Positions 1-5,682 of a stretch of 7,032 nt of DNA are shown here, in pieces (within the stretch, counting starts at the first letter, position 1; each line of letters begins with the position of its first letter). This DNA comes from Phycisphaerales bacterium (GTDB lineage Bacteria > Planctomycetota > Phycisphaerae > SM23-33), in NCBI GenBank assembly GCA_003485185.1, contig DNAS01000033.1, positions 4,268 through 11,299 of the forward strand. The letters are read 5' to 3'. The notes beneath the pieces were generated by a model. The model made no database searches and was not told the origin of the DNA. It worked only from the letters and a program-made list of their open reading frames with translations. The translations under genes were made by a program, and so were the position numbers.

Positions 1-24
1 CAAGATCCATGTGGAAAGACGACA

Positions 25-106
25 GAGCAGGCGAACAGTTGAGCAGTTGAACAGGAGAAAAACGCCATCGAGCCTGCGGTCTCCTGCTCGCCTGTTCCCC
101 TGTTCG
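25..106. repeat. Imperfect palindrome made of degenerate 8-bp repeats
   Basis: Four consecutive 8-bp units of the form GARCAGNN occupy 25-56. Three units in the opposite orientation (N-CCTGYTC type) occupy 82-105. The two blocks form an inverted repeat: 32-58 against 80-106 matches at 21 of 27 positions, with a 21-nt spacer (59-79) that is not obviously repetitive. Transcribed, it would fold into a long imperfect hairpin. It is not a classical intrinsic terminator, because an A-run (115-121) rather than a T-run follows on the + strand. It may be a dispersed intergenic repeat or a transcript-stabilising or Rho-related structure between the unseen upstream gene and the operon. The repeat and symmetry are seen directly; any function is unknown. 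Confidence 0.7.
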
Positions 107-129
107 GGATGCTGTAAAAAACAAAGTTG

Positions 130-163
130 AAGAACTGCTGTCGGACGGGAGTTCGGTTCTTTT
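130..163 (+). promoter_or_regulatory. Possible leader hairpin followed by TTTT
   Basis: AAGAAC (130-135) can pair with GTTCTT (156-161). Inside it, CGGAC (142-146) can pair with GTTCG (151-155) using one G-U pair, closing a GGGA tetraloop, with a 6-nt bulge at 136-141. A TTTT run lies at 160-163. The element sits 30-60 nt before the first gene and could be a weak terminator for upstream transcription, an attenuator, or chance pairing. No convincing -35/-10 pair was found in 1-191, so the promoter of the downstream operon is not identified. Confidence 0.22.
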
Positions 164-177
164 GGAAGCGAGCGAAC

Positions 178-185
178 AAGGAAGG
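178..185 (+). promoter_or_regulatory. Ribosome binding site fixing the GTG start at 192
   Basis: AAGGAAGG lies 6 nt before GTG 192-194. An in-frame TTG at 162 would add ten residues not typical of receiver domains, lies inside the possible leader hairpin and has no purine-rich site before it. The Shine-Dalgarno spacing and the usual receiver N-terminus (basic residue, then ILVADDE) both favour GTG 192. Confidence 0.75.
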
Positions 186-191
186 TGTGAC

Positions 192-581
192 GTGAAAGGC
201 AAGATCCTGGTGGCGGACGACGAGGCCCACATCCTGCACGTGGTCTCCATGAAACTCCGCAACGCCGGCTACGAGGTCGTGACGGCCGTCGACGGCGAGG
301 AGGCCCTGGAGCTGTGCGGCACGGAGAAGCCCGACCTCATCATCACGGACTACCAGATGCCGATCATGACCGGGCTGGAGGCGCTCAAGCAGATCCGCCA
401 GCGCGAGGAGATGCGGGACATTCCGGCCATCATGCTGACGGCGCGCGGGTTCGACATCGAGGCGAGCGAGATGATCGCGGCGGGAATCGCCTCCGTGCTG
501 GCCAAGCCGTTCAGTCCGCGCGAAGTGCTGGACAAGGTGACCGAGCTTCTGGGCGTTCCCAACGAAGGAACACAGGCGTAA
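192..581 (+). CDS. Single-domain CheY-like response regulator
   Basis: A 129-residue stand-alone receiver domain with no output domain. All hallmark residues are visible: the acidic pair D9/D10 for Mg2+ binding, phospho-acceptor D53 in an IITDYQMP context, switch threonine T83 in MLTA, and the invariant K105 in AKPF. It is therefore predicted to be phosphorylated by a histidine kinase (or phosphotransfer protein) and to act in the cytoplasm through protein contact. It is the first gene of a tight five-gene cluster, 12 nt before the HD-GYP gene. RpfG-type proteins fuse a receiver to an HD-GYP domain, so this may be the detached input subunit for that enzyme, or it may act on the pilus motor as CheY-like PilG/PilH proteins do. 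No cognate kinase lies in the window. The family call is firm; the target is inferred. Confidence 0.93.
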   Translation: MKGKILVADDEAHILHVVSMKLRNAGYEVVTAVDGEEALELCGTEKPDLIITDYQMPIMTGLEALKQIRQREEMRDIPAIMLTARGFDIEASEMIAAGIASVLAKPFSPREVLDKVTELLGVPNEGTQA

Positions 582-593
582 TCGAAGGCGATC

Positions 594-2279
594 ATGAGTC
601 TGATTTCGATCAACACGAATGGTTTTTTGGCGGCGATGGAAAGCACGTTCGCGAACCTTCGCGAGCAGCTGGGCATGCTGGGCCTGGGCCTGTCCATCTG
701 GGACGCCGAAGGGCAGGAGGTGGGCGGATTCGCCCCGGCCGGCGAGTTCTGCCGGCGCGTCTGCCAGGCGGGCGCTCCCTGCGCGGCGCGAAGCGGCGAT
801 CTGGCGCGGCGGGCGCTGGAACGCGGCGAAACGGTGTCGGACCGCCTGGAGTGCGGCTGCTGCGCGGTGGCCGTGCCCCTCTACCAGCGGCGGCGCCTGC
901 TGGGGGCCGCGGTCGGGTGCTTCCCCGTCGTCGAGATGCTTGCCGAGGGACACGTCGAGCGGTTGTGCGACGAATTCGGGCTCGACCGCCGCGAGATGAC
1001 CGAGATCGCCCGCGTCTCCTGCCGCCACAGCCTCGGAGAGCTGGAGGACTTCCAGCGCGTCCTGGAGTGGGGCATTCACGCGGAGCAGACGGCGGCCGTC
1101 GCCCAGAGCGAACTGACCACCCTCAGCACCAACCTCTCGACCACCTACGAGGAATTGAACCTCCTGTACGGAATCAGCGGTTCGATGAAGGTCACCGGCC
1201 GGCCGGAGGAGTTCCTCCGCCACATCTGCGACGAGTTGCTGGAGGTGATGAACATCTCCTGCGCCGCGGCGCTGGTGTATCCGCATCCGCCGGCCGTCGA
1301 GGAGGAACTGCTCGTGGTGTCGGGCCCGGGCGACTTGAACGCGCAGCAGATTCGCCTGATGGCCGGCGCGTACGTGGCGCCCAAGCTGGCGCGAAGCGGG
1401 CGCGGGATCGTGGAGAACCATTTCCGGGCCGACCCGGCCAGCGGGCTGGGGCGGGCCGTCGCCGATTTCGTCGCCGCGCCGCTGATCGCCGAGCGCCATC
1501 CCATCGGGATGCTGATCGGGATCAACAAGCAGTCGATGGCCCTGCTGCCCGGGCAGACGGGCTTCGACAGCGTGGACCTGAAGCTGATCGGCTCGATCGC
1601 CAACCAGACGGCGGTGTTCCTCGCCAACCATCGCCTGTACGCGGACCTCCAGGACCTGCTGATGGGCGTGTTGTACGCCCTGACGTCGTCCATCGACGCC
1701 AAGGACCCGTACACGTGCGGCCATTCCCAGCGGGTGGCGATGATTTCTCGCCGCCTGGCCCAGGCCTGCGGGCTGCCGGCCGCGCGGGTCGAGACGATCT
1801 ATCTGACGGGGCTTCTGCATGACATCGGGAAGATCGGCGTGCCGGAGGCCATTCTCTGCAAGCCCGGGCGCCTCAGCGACGAGGAATACGAGCAGGTCAA
1901 GCTGCACCCCATGCGCGGGGCGAAGATCCTCGAGGGCATCCGCCAGCTCGAGGCGGTGATCCCGGGCGTGCTGACGCACCACGAGCGCCTCGACGGGCGC
2001 GGATACCCGCAGGGCCTGTTGGCCGACCAGGTTCCGCTGGAAGGGCGGATCGTCGGGTTGGCGGACTGCTTCGACGCGATGACCAGCGAGCGCACGTACC
2101 GCAAGGCGCTGCCGATGGAAACGGTCGTCGCGGAAATCCGCAAGCACGCGGGAACGCAGTTCGACGCAAACCTCGTGGAGAAGTTCCTGGCGATGGACAT
2201 CGAGGGATTCATGGAAGAGCTTCGCCAGCCGGCCCGGACCGCGCTGCCGACCCGACTCTTCCAGGAAGGATGGATATGA
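594..2279 (+). CDS. PocR-like/GAF sensor with HD-GYP c-di-GMP phosphodiesterase domain
   Basis: A 561-residue soluble protein; no signal peptide or membrane helix is seen. Residues about 15-150 resemble the PocR-type ligand-binding sensory domain and are cysteine-rich (C53, C57, C63, C87, C89, C90, C109). A helical linker (about 150-190) leads to a GAF-like domain (about 190-350). The C-terminal HD-GYP domain (about 355-535) has H377, the HD pair H409/D410 with K413, H438, the HHExxDGxGYP motif at 462-472, and D491. Proteins of this family hydrolyse cyclic-di-GMP to pGpG or GMP using a two- or three-metal centre. The residue four before H377 is Tyr, not Glu, which suggests the two-metal type (inference). 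GAAGG (584-588) lies 5 nt before the ATG. The stop overlaps the next gene's start. Domain order and motifs are clear for HD-GYP; the PocR assignment is weaker. Confidence 0.9.
   Translation: MSLISINTNGFLAAMESTFANLREQLGMLGLGLSIWDAEGQEVGGFAPAGEFCRRVCQAGAPCAARSGDLARRALERGETVSDRLECGCCAVAVPLYQRRRLLGAAVGCFPVVEMLAEGHVERLCDEFGLDRREMTEIARVSCRHSLGELEDFQRVLEWGIHAEQTAAVAQSELTTLSTNLSTTYEELNLLYGISGSMKVTGRPEEFLRHICDELLEVMNISCAAALVYPHPPAVEEELLVVSGPGDLNAQQIRLMAGAYVAPKLARSGRGIVENHFRADPASGLGRAVADFVAAPLIAERHPIGMLIGINKQSMALLPGQTGFDSVDLKLIGSIANQTAVFLANHRLYADLQDLLMGVLYALTSSIDAKDPYTCGHSQRVAMISRRLAQACGLPAARVETIYLTGLLHDIGKIGVPEAILCKPGRLSDEEYEQVKLHPMRGAKILEGIRQLEAVIPGVLTHHERLDGRGYPQGLLADQVPLEGRIVGLADCFDAMTSERTYRKALPMETVVAEIRKHAGTQFDANLVEKFLAMDIEGFMEELRQPARTALPTRLFQEGWI
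2263..2270 (+). promoter_or_regulatory. Ribosome binding site supporting the ATG at 2276
   Basis: AGGAAGGA ends 5 nt before ATG 2276-2278, which overlaps the upstream TGA (2277-2279) as ATGA, a common translational-coupling arrangement. An in-frame ATG at 2270 would lie on the Shine-Dalgarno sequence itself, so the downstream start is preferred. The difference is two residues. Confidence 0.65.
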
Positions 2280-2620
2280 ACATCACCGCGGAAAGCTACG
2301 GGCACTCCGTCATGCTGATCCTCCGGGGCGAGCTGACGGCGGATTCGCTGGAGGCGTTCTCCAAGGCGGTGGACCACCAGCTGGAGAGCCGCGACGTGAT
2401 CGACGTGGTGCTGAACCTCGAGGCCATGCCGTTCCTCGACTCGGCGGGGCTGGAGTTCCTTCTGGACCTCCAGGACCGCCTGGCCGAGTCGCGGATGGGG
2501 CAGGTCAAGCTCGCCCGTCCCGACGAGAACGTCCGCAAGATTCTCGAGATCACCCGCCTGGACTCGGCGTTCCAGGTGTACGACGACCCCGCGCGGGCCG
2601 TCCAGGCCGTGCAGACGTAA
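2276..2620 (+). CDS. Single-domain STAS protein (anti-sigma-factor-antagonist-like)
   Basis: A 114-residue cytoplasmic protein consisting of one STAS domain: strand-rich start, RGELT near residues 17-21, and the signature FLDSAGLEFL at about 53-62. S56 aligns with the serine phosphorylated in SpoIIAA/RsbV-type antagonists (family knowledge), so regulation by a GHKL/HPK-like kinase and a PP2C phosphatase is plausible. Neither partner gene is present here. The start overlaps the HD-GYP stop by 4 nt, implying coupled translation, and the PilB-like ATPase gene follows after 27 nt. The context suggests a switch protein in pilus or secretion control rather than sigma-factor control, although a remote sigma/anti-sigma partner cannot be excluded. 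The upstream ATG at 2270 is an alternative start. Confidence 0.88.
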   Translation: MNITAESYGHSVMLILRGELTADSLEAFSKAVDHQLESRDVIDVVLNLEAMPFLDSAGLEFLLDLQDRLAESRMGQVKLARPDENVRKILEITRLDSAFQVYDDPARAVQAVQT

Positions 2621-2647
2621 CTCCGAAACGAGAGGCGTGAGAGGGAT

Positions 2648-4360
2648 ATGGTACTTCCGGAAAGCAACACGAAGCTCCAGCTCGGCCAACTGCTCGTCCA
2701 GCAGGGCGCGGTGACCGAGGAACAGTTGGAGCACGCGCTGGCGCACCAGAAGCAGATCGGGAACGCCCTGTTGCTGGGCGAGGTGCTCCAGAAGCTCAAC
2801 ATCTGCTCCGAGGAGCAGATCATGACCGCCCTGGCGTCGGCCTACGAGGTGCCGTTCGCGCGCATCTCGCCGAAGGTGGCCGACCCGAAGGTCATCGACG
2901 CCCTGCCGCGGGAGTTCCTCGAAAAGCACGCGGTGCTGCCGCTGTTCAAGGTGCGCAACCGCCTGACGCTGGCGGTGAACGAGCCGGCGAACGTCTTCCT
3001 GCTGGAAGAGGTGGGGCGACTGACGGGGTGCGAGATCCTCGTCGTCTGCGCCACCGCCAAGGACATCAAGGCCACCCTCGAAACCCATCTGCCGTCGGCC
3101 AACGTGTTCGTCATCGACGACATCTTCAACGACGGCGACGCGGGCCAGCTTTCCCTGGTCGAGGAGAAGGTCGAGGACATCACCGACCTGGAGTCGGCGG
3201 CGGAAGGATCGCCGGTCATCAAGCTGGTCAACTACCTGATCTTCCACGCGGTGCAGGAGGGCGCCAGCGACATCCACATCGAGCCGGACGAGAACGCCCT
3301 GCGCGTGCGCTACCGCGTGGACGGGTCGCTGTACGAGAAGCTCCGTCCGCCGTTCAAGATGCTTCCGGCGCTGTCCAGCCGCATCAAGATCATGGCCGGG
3401 CTGGACATCTCCGAGCGGCGGTTGCCCCAGGACGGCGGAATCCACGTGCTGATGGACGGGCGGCCCATCGACCTGCGCGTCAGCACCATCGCCGGGCCGC
3501 ACGGAGAGAAGGTCGTCATCCGCATCATCGACAACCGCAACGTGCTGGTGAACCTGGAGAAGCTGGGATTCGCCTACGAGATGCTCAAGGACTGGCGGAA
3601 GGTGATTTCCGCGCCCAACGGCGTCGTGCTGGTGACGGGGCCGACGGGCAGCGGAAAGAGCACCACGCTGTACGGCGTGCTTCGCGAACTGAACACCGAC
3701 GACGTGAACATCTGCACCGTCGAGGACCCCGTCGAGTTCAACCTGCCGTGGGTCAACCAGTTCCAGGTGAGCGAAAAAGTGGGATTCACGTTCGCCGGGG
3801 CGCTGCGAAGCCTGCTGCGACAGGACCCGGACATCATCATGGTCGGCGAAATCCGCGACCAGGAAACGGGGCGGATCGCGGTGCAGGCGGCGCTCACCGG
3901 GCACCTGGTGCTCAGCACCCTGCACACCAACGACGCGCCCGGCGCGGTGACGCGCCTGGTGAACGTCGGGGTCGAATCGTACCTGATCGCCGCGTCGCTC
4001 CAGGGGGTGCTGGCGCAGCGCCTGGTGCGGAAAATCTGCACCCACTGCAAGGAACCGTACGAGCCGCCCGTCAGCGTGCGGAGGGCGGTGGAACGCGTCG
4101 CCGGCGAGGTCGAGACGTTCTATCACGGCGCCGGATGCGCCAAGTGCCGCAACTCCGGCTACAGCGGGCGAATCGGCATCTACGAGCTGCTGATCCCCGA
4201 CGACGCGATGCGCGACAAGATCACCGCCTCGCCGAACATCAACGAGCTGCGCGCCATGGCGGCGGAGGCCGGAATGGTCACCCTTCGCGAGGACGGGATG
4301 GGCAAGGTCAAGGCGGGCATCACCACGGTCGAGGAAATTTTCCGCGCCACTGCGGGGTAA
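2648..4360 (+). CDS. pilB: PilB/GspE-family type IV pilus or type II secretion assembly ATPase
   Basis: A 570-residue cytoplasmic hexameric motor ATPase that powers extension of pilin or pseudopilin fibres. An MshEN/T2SSE-N domain occupies about 8-150, followed by an acidic linker. The N2-type domain begins near S188 with GASDIHIEP from 205. The RecA-like core has Walker A (GPTGSGKST, 331-339, K337), an Asp box (about 354-364), Walker B ending in E401, and a His box (about 417-427). Two CxxC pairs, C464/C467 and C497/C500, form the zinc site typical of PilB/GspE and absent from PilT retraction motors. The length is normal for PilB. Purine-rich GAGGG precedes the ATG by only 2 nt. The platform gene follows after 6 nt. 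PilB and GspE cannot be separated confidently on sequence alone; pilB is favoured by length and the MshEN domain. Confidence 0.94.
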   Translation: MVLPESNTKLQLGQLLVQQGAVTEEQLEHALAHQKQIGNALLLGEVLQKLNICSEEQIMTALASAYEVPFARISPKVADPKVIDALPREFLEKHAVLPLFKVRNRLTLAVNEPANVFLLEEVGRLTGCEILVVCATAKDIKATLETHLPSANVFVIDDIFNDGDAGQLSLVEEKVEDITDLESAAEGSPVIKLVNYLIFHAVQEGASDIHIEPDENALRVRYRVDGSLYEKLRPPFKMLPALSSRIKIMAGLDISERRLPQDGGIHVLMDGRPIDLRVSTIAGPHGEKVVIRIIDNRNVLVNLEKLGFAYEMLKDWRKVISAPNGVVLVTGPTGSGKSTTLYGVLRELNTDDVNICTVEDPVEFNLPWVNQFQVSEKVGFTFAGALRSLLRQDPDIIMVGEIRDQETGRIAVQAALTGHLVLSTLHTNDAPGAVTRLVNVGVESYLIAASLQGVLAQRLVRKICTHCKEPYEPPVSVRRAVERVAGEVETFYHGAGCAKCRNSGYSGRIGIYELLIPDDAMRDKITASPNINELRAMAAEAGMVTLREDGMGKVKAGITTVEEIFRATAG

Positions 4361-4366
4361 GTCACC

Positions 4367-5581
4367 ATGCCGAAATTCATCTACCAGGCGAGAGAGTTTT
4401 CCGGGGCGGCGGCAAGCGGGGCGCTGACGGCCGCCAACGCCGACGAGGCCACGCGCCTCCTGCGCGGCGAGGGGAAGATCGTCGTGTCCATCCGCGAGGA
4501 GACCTCCGCGGACCATGCCGTCGCCGCCGCGGGCGGAAGCAAGAAGGTCAAGCGCGACGACGTGATCTACTTCGCCACCCAACTGTCGGTGATGGTGGAG
4601 ACGGGCGTTCCGCTGCCCGAGGCGCTGGACGCGATTTCCGACCAGACGGATCACCCCGGCCTGCGCGAGATCATCGCCGACCTCTGCGACCAGGTCAAGA
4701 GCGGCACGGAGTTCTCCGCCGCCCTGGAGCGGCACCCGAAGATCTTCGGGCGGCTGTTCGTGGCGATGATGCGCGCGTCCGAGGCGTCGGGCATGATGGG
4801 GCAGATGCTCGTCCGCGTCAGCGAGTACCTCGAGCAGGAGCGCGAGACCCGCAAGCGCATCAAGGGCGCGATGACCTATCCCGCGTTCATGCTGAGCTTC
4901 TGCATCCTCACCGTCGTGGCGCTGCTGGCGTTCGTGCTGCCGCGGTTCGAGAAAATCTACTCCACCAAGGGCGCCACGCTTCCGGCGCCCACGCGGTTCC
5001 TGCTGGCCCTGAGCAAGGTCATCGTCGGCTACTGGCCGTTCCTGATCGTCGGCCTGGCGGGCGGAATCGTCGCGCTGGCGTATTACCTTCGCACGCCCTC
5101 GGGACGCATGATGGTGGACAAGATCCGCATCAGCCTCCCCATCATCGGGGCGATGTACCGCAAGGCGTACCTGGCCCGATCGCTGCGGACACTGGCCACC
5201 ATGGTCGCCAGCGGCGTGGACATCCTCGACGGCCTGGACATCACCGCCCAGGTGGCGGGCAACCACTACTACGCCAAGGTCTGGACCGACCTCGCCGGGA
5301 GCGTCAAGGAAGGCAGCACGCTGGCCGACCCGCTCTTCGCCAACAAGCACGTGCCGCGGACCATCTCGCAGATGGTCTCGGCCGGCGAGAAGACCGGGCG
5401 CCTCGGAATGGTCCTCAACCGCGTGGCCAACTTCTGCGAGGACGACCTCAAGAACGGCGTCAAGACCGTCACGCAGATGATCGAGCCGCTCATGATCATC
5501 ATCATGGGCCTGCTGGTCGGCGGGATCGCCATCTCGCTGCTGCTGCCGATCTTCAGCATCTCCAAGGTCGTCGCGCACTGA
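4367..5581 (+). CDS. pilC: PilC/GspF-family inner-membrane platform protein
   Basis: A 404-residue integral membrane protein that, in this family, couples the PilB/GspE ATPase to pilin insertion. The start has the usual small beta region (FIYQAR..., about 3-45). Two T2SSF repeats follow: residues about 65-190, with ATQLSVMVETGVPLPEAL and a KRIKGAMTYPAFM end, and about 270-395, with TLATMVASGVDILDGL. Hydrophobic segments lie at about 170-193, 222-243 and 371-396, as expected for the three-helix family topology. The length matches PilC/GspF. The gene starts 6 nt after pilB, so the two are co-expressed, and it is the last gene of this run. A GspF identity is equally possible if the locus serves secretion. 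No pilin, prepilin peptidase, PilM-N-O-P or secretin gene is seen nearby. Confidence 0.94.
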   Translation: MPKFIYQAREFSGAAASGALTAANADEATRLLRGEGKIVVSIREETSADHAVAAAGGSKKVKRDDVIYFATQLSVMVETGVPLPEALDAISDQTDHPGLREIIADLCDQVKSGTEFSAALERHPKIFGRLFVAMMRASEASGMMGQMLVRVSEYLEQERETRKRIKGAMTYPAFMLSFCILTVVALLAFVLPRFEKIYSTKGATLPAPTRFLLALSKVIVGYWPFLIVGLAGGIVALAYYLRTPSGRMMVDKIRISLPIIGAMYRKAYLARSLRTLATMVASGVDILDGLDITAQVAGNHYYAKVWTDLAGSVKEGSTLADPLFANKHVPRTISQMVSAGEKTGRLGMVLNRVANFCEDDLKNGVKTVTQMIEPLMIIIMGLLVGGIAISLLLPIFSISKVVAH

Positions 5582-5583
5582 GC

Positions 5584-5618
5584 GAGAAAAGGGCGAAGGC
5601 CGAAGGGGAAAGGCCGAA
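5584..5618. repeat. Five degenerate 7-bp purine-rich units
   Basis: Directly after the pilC stop lie consecutive heptamers: GAGAAAA, GGGCGAA, GGCCGAA, GGGGAAA, GGCCGAA. The period of seven is exact and the consensus is roughly GGSCGAA, purine-rich on the + strand. It is distinct in sequence from the repeats at either end of the window but similar in period and composition. Function unknown. Confidence 0.6.
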
Positions 5619-5627
5619 GAACGGCCT
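5611..5627 (+). terminator. GC-rich hairpin after pilC, possible terminator
   Basis: AGGCCG (5611-5616) and CGGCCT (5622-5627) form a perfect 6-bp stem with an AAGAA loop, 30 nt downstream of the pilC stop. No U-tract follows, so it is at best a T-less terminator of the kind proposed in GC-rich genomes, or a pause or 3'-end-protecting element. Its position between two probable transcription units is the main support. Confidence 0.35.
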
Positions 5628-5646
5628 GCCGCGTCGCCACCGGGCG

Positions 5647-5676
5647 TTGCCAATTCCCACGCGCGCCGGCTAAAAT
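5647..5676 (+). promoter_or_regulatory. Sigma70-like promoter, probably giving a leaderless mRNA
   Basis: TTGCCA (5647-5652) and TAAAAT (5671-5676) are separated by 18 nt and resemble -35 and -10 boxes. The ATG of the J-protein gene begins 7 nt after the -10 box (5683), where initiation is normally expected. There is no Shine-Dalgarno sequence in the 6 nt between them (GTCCGC). The AT-rich hexamer stands out in this GC-rich sequence. The start of transcription is inferred, not observed. Confidence 0.6.
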
Positions 5677-5682
5677 GTCCGC

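Noticed and set aside
25..106. CRISPR-like array
   Set aside because: The units are only 8 bp and directly adjacent, without unique spacers between repeats.
32..121. Palindrome as an intrinsic terminator of an upstream gene
   Set aside because: The stem is interrupted by six mismatches and is followed by an A-run, not a T-run, on the + strand.
162..191. TTG at 162 as start of the response regulator
   Set aside because: It adds ten residues outside the receiver fold and lacks a ribosome binding site, whereas GTG 192 has AAGGAAGG at proper spacing.
314..1822. Long + strand frame overlapping the receiver and HD-GYP genes
   Set aside because: Out-of-frame shadow with Arg/Gly/Pro-rich composition; the other frame encodes complete conserved domains.
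2648..4360. PilT-type retraction ATPase
   Set aside because: The MshEN N-domain, the 570-residue length and the two CxxC zinc pairs fit PilB/GspE, not PilT.
1799..5653. Very long open frame on the - strand (about 1284 codons) opposite the HD-GYP, STAS, pilB and pilC genes
   Set aside because: It spans four well-supported + strand genes, has a low-complexity composition rich in D, H, R, Q, V and L, no recognisable domain and no ribosome binding site. Such frames are expected opposite GC-rich genes with strong third-position bias.
3028..5673. Long + strand frame overlapping pilB and pilC
   Set aside because: Translation is Arg/Gly/His/Ala-rich low-complexity sequence without motifs. It is an out-of-frame shadow of two clear genes.
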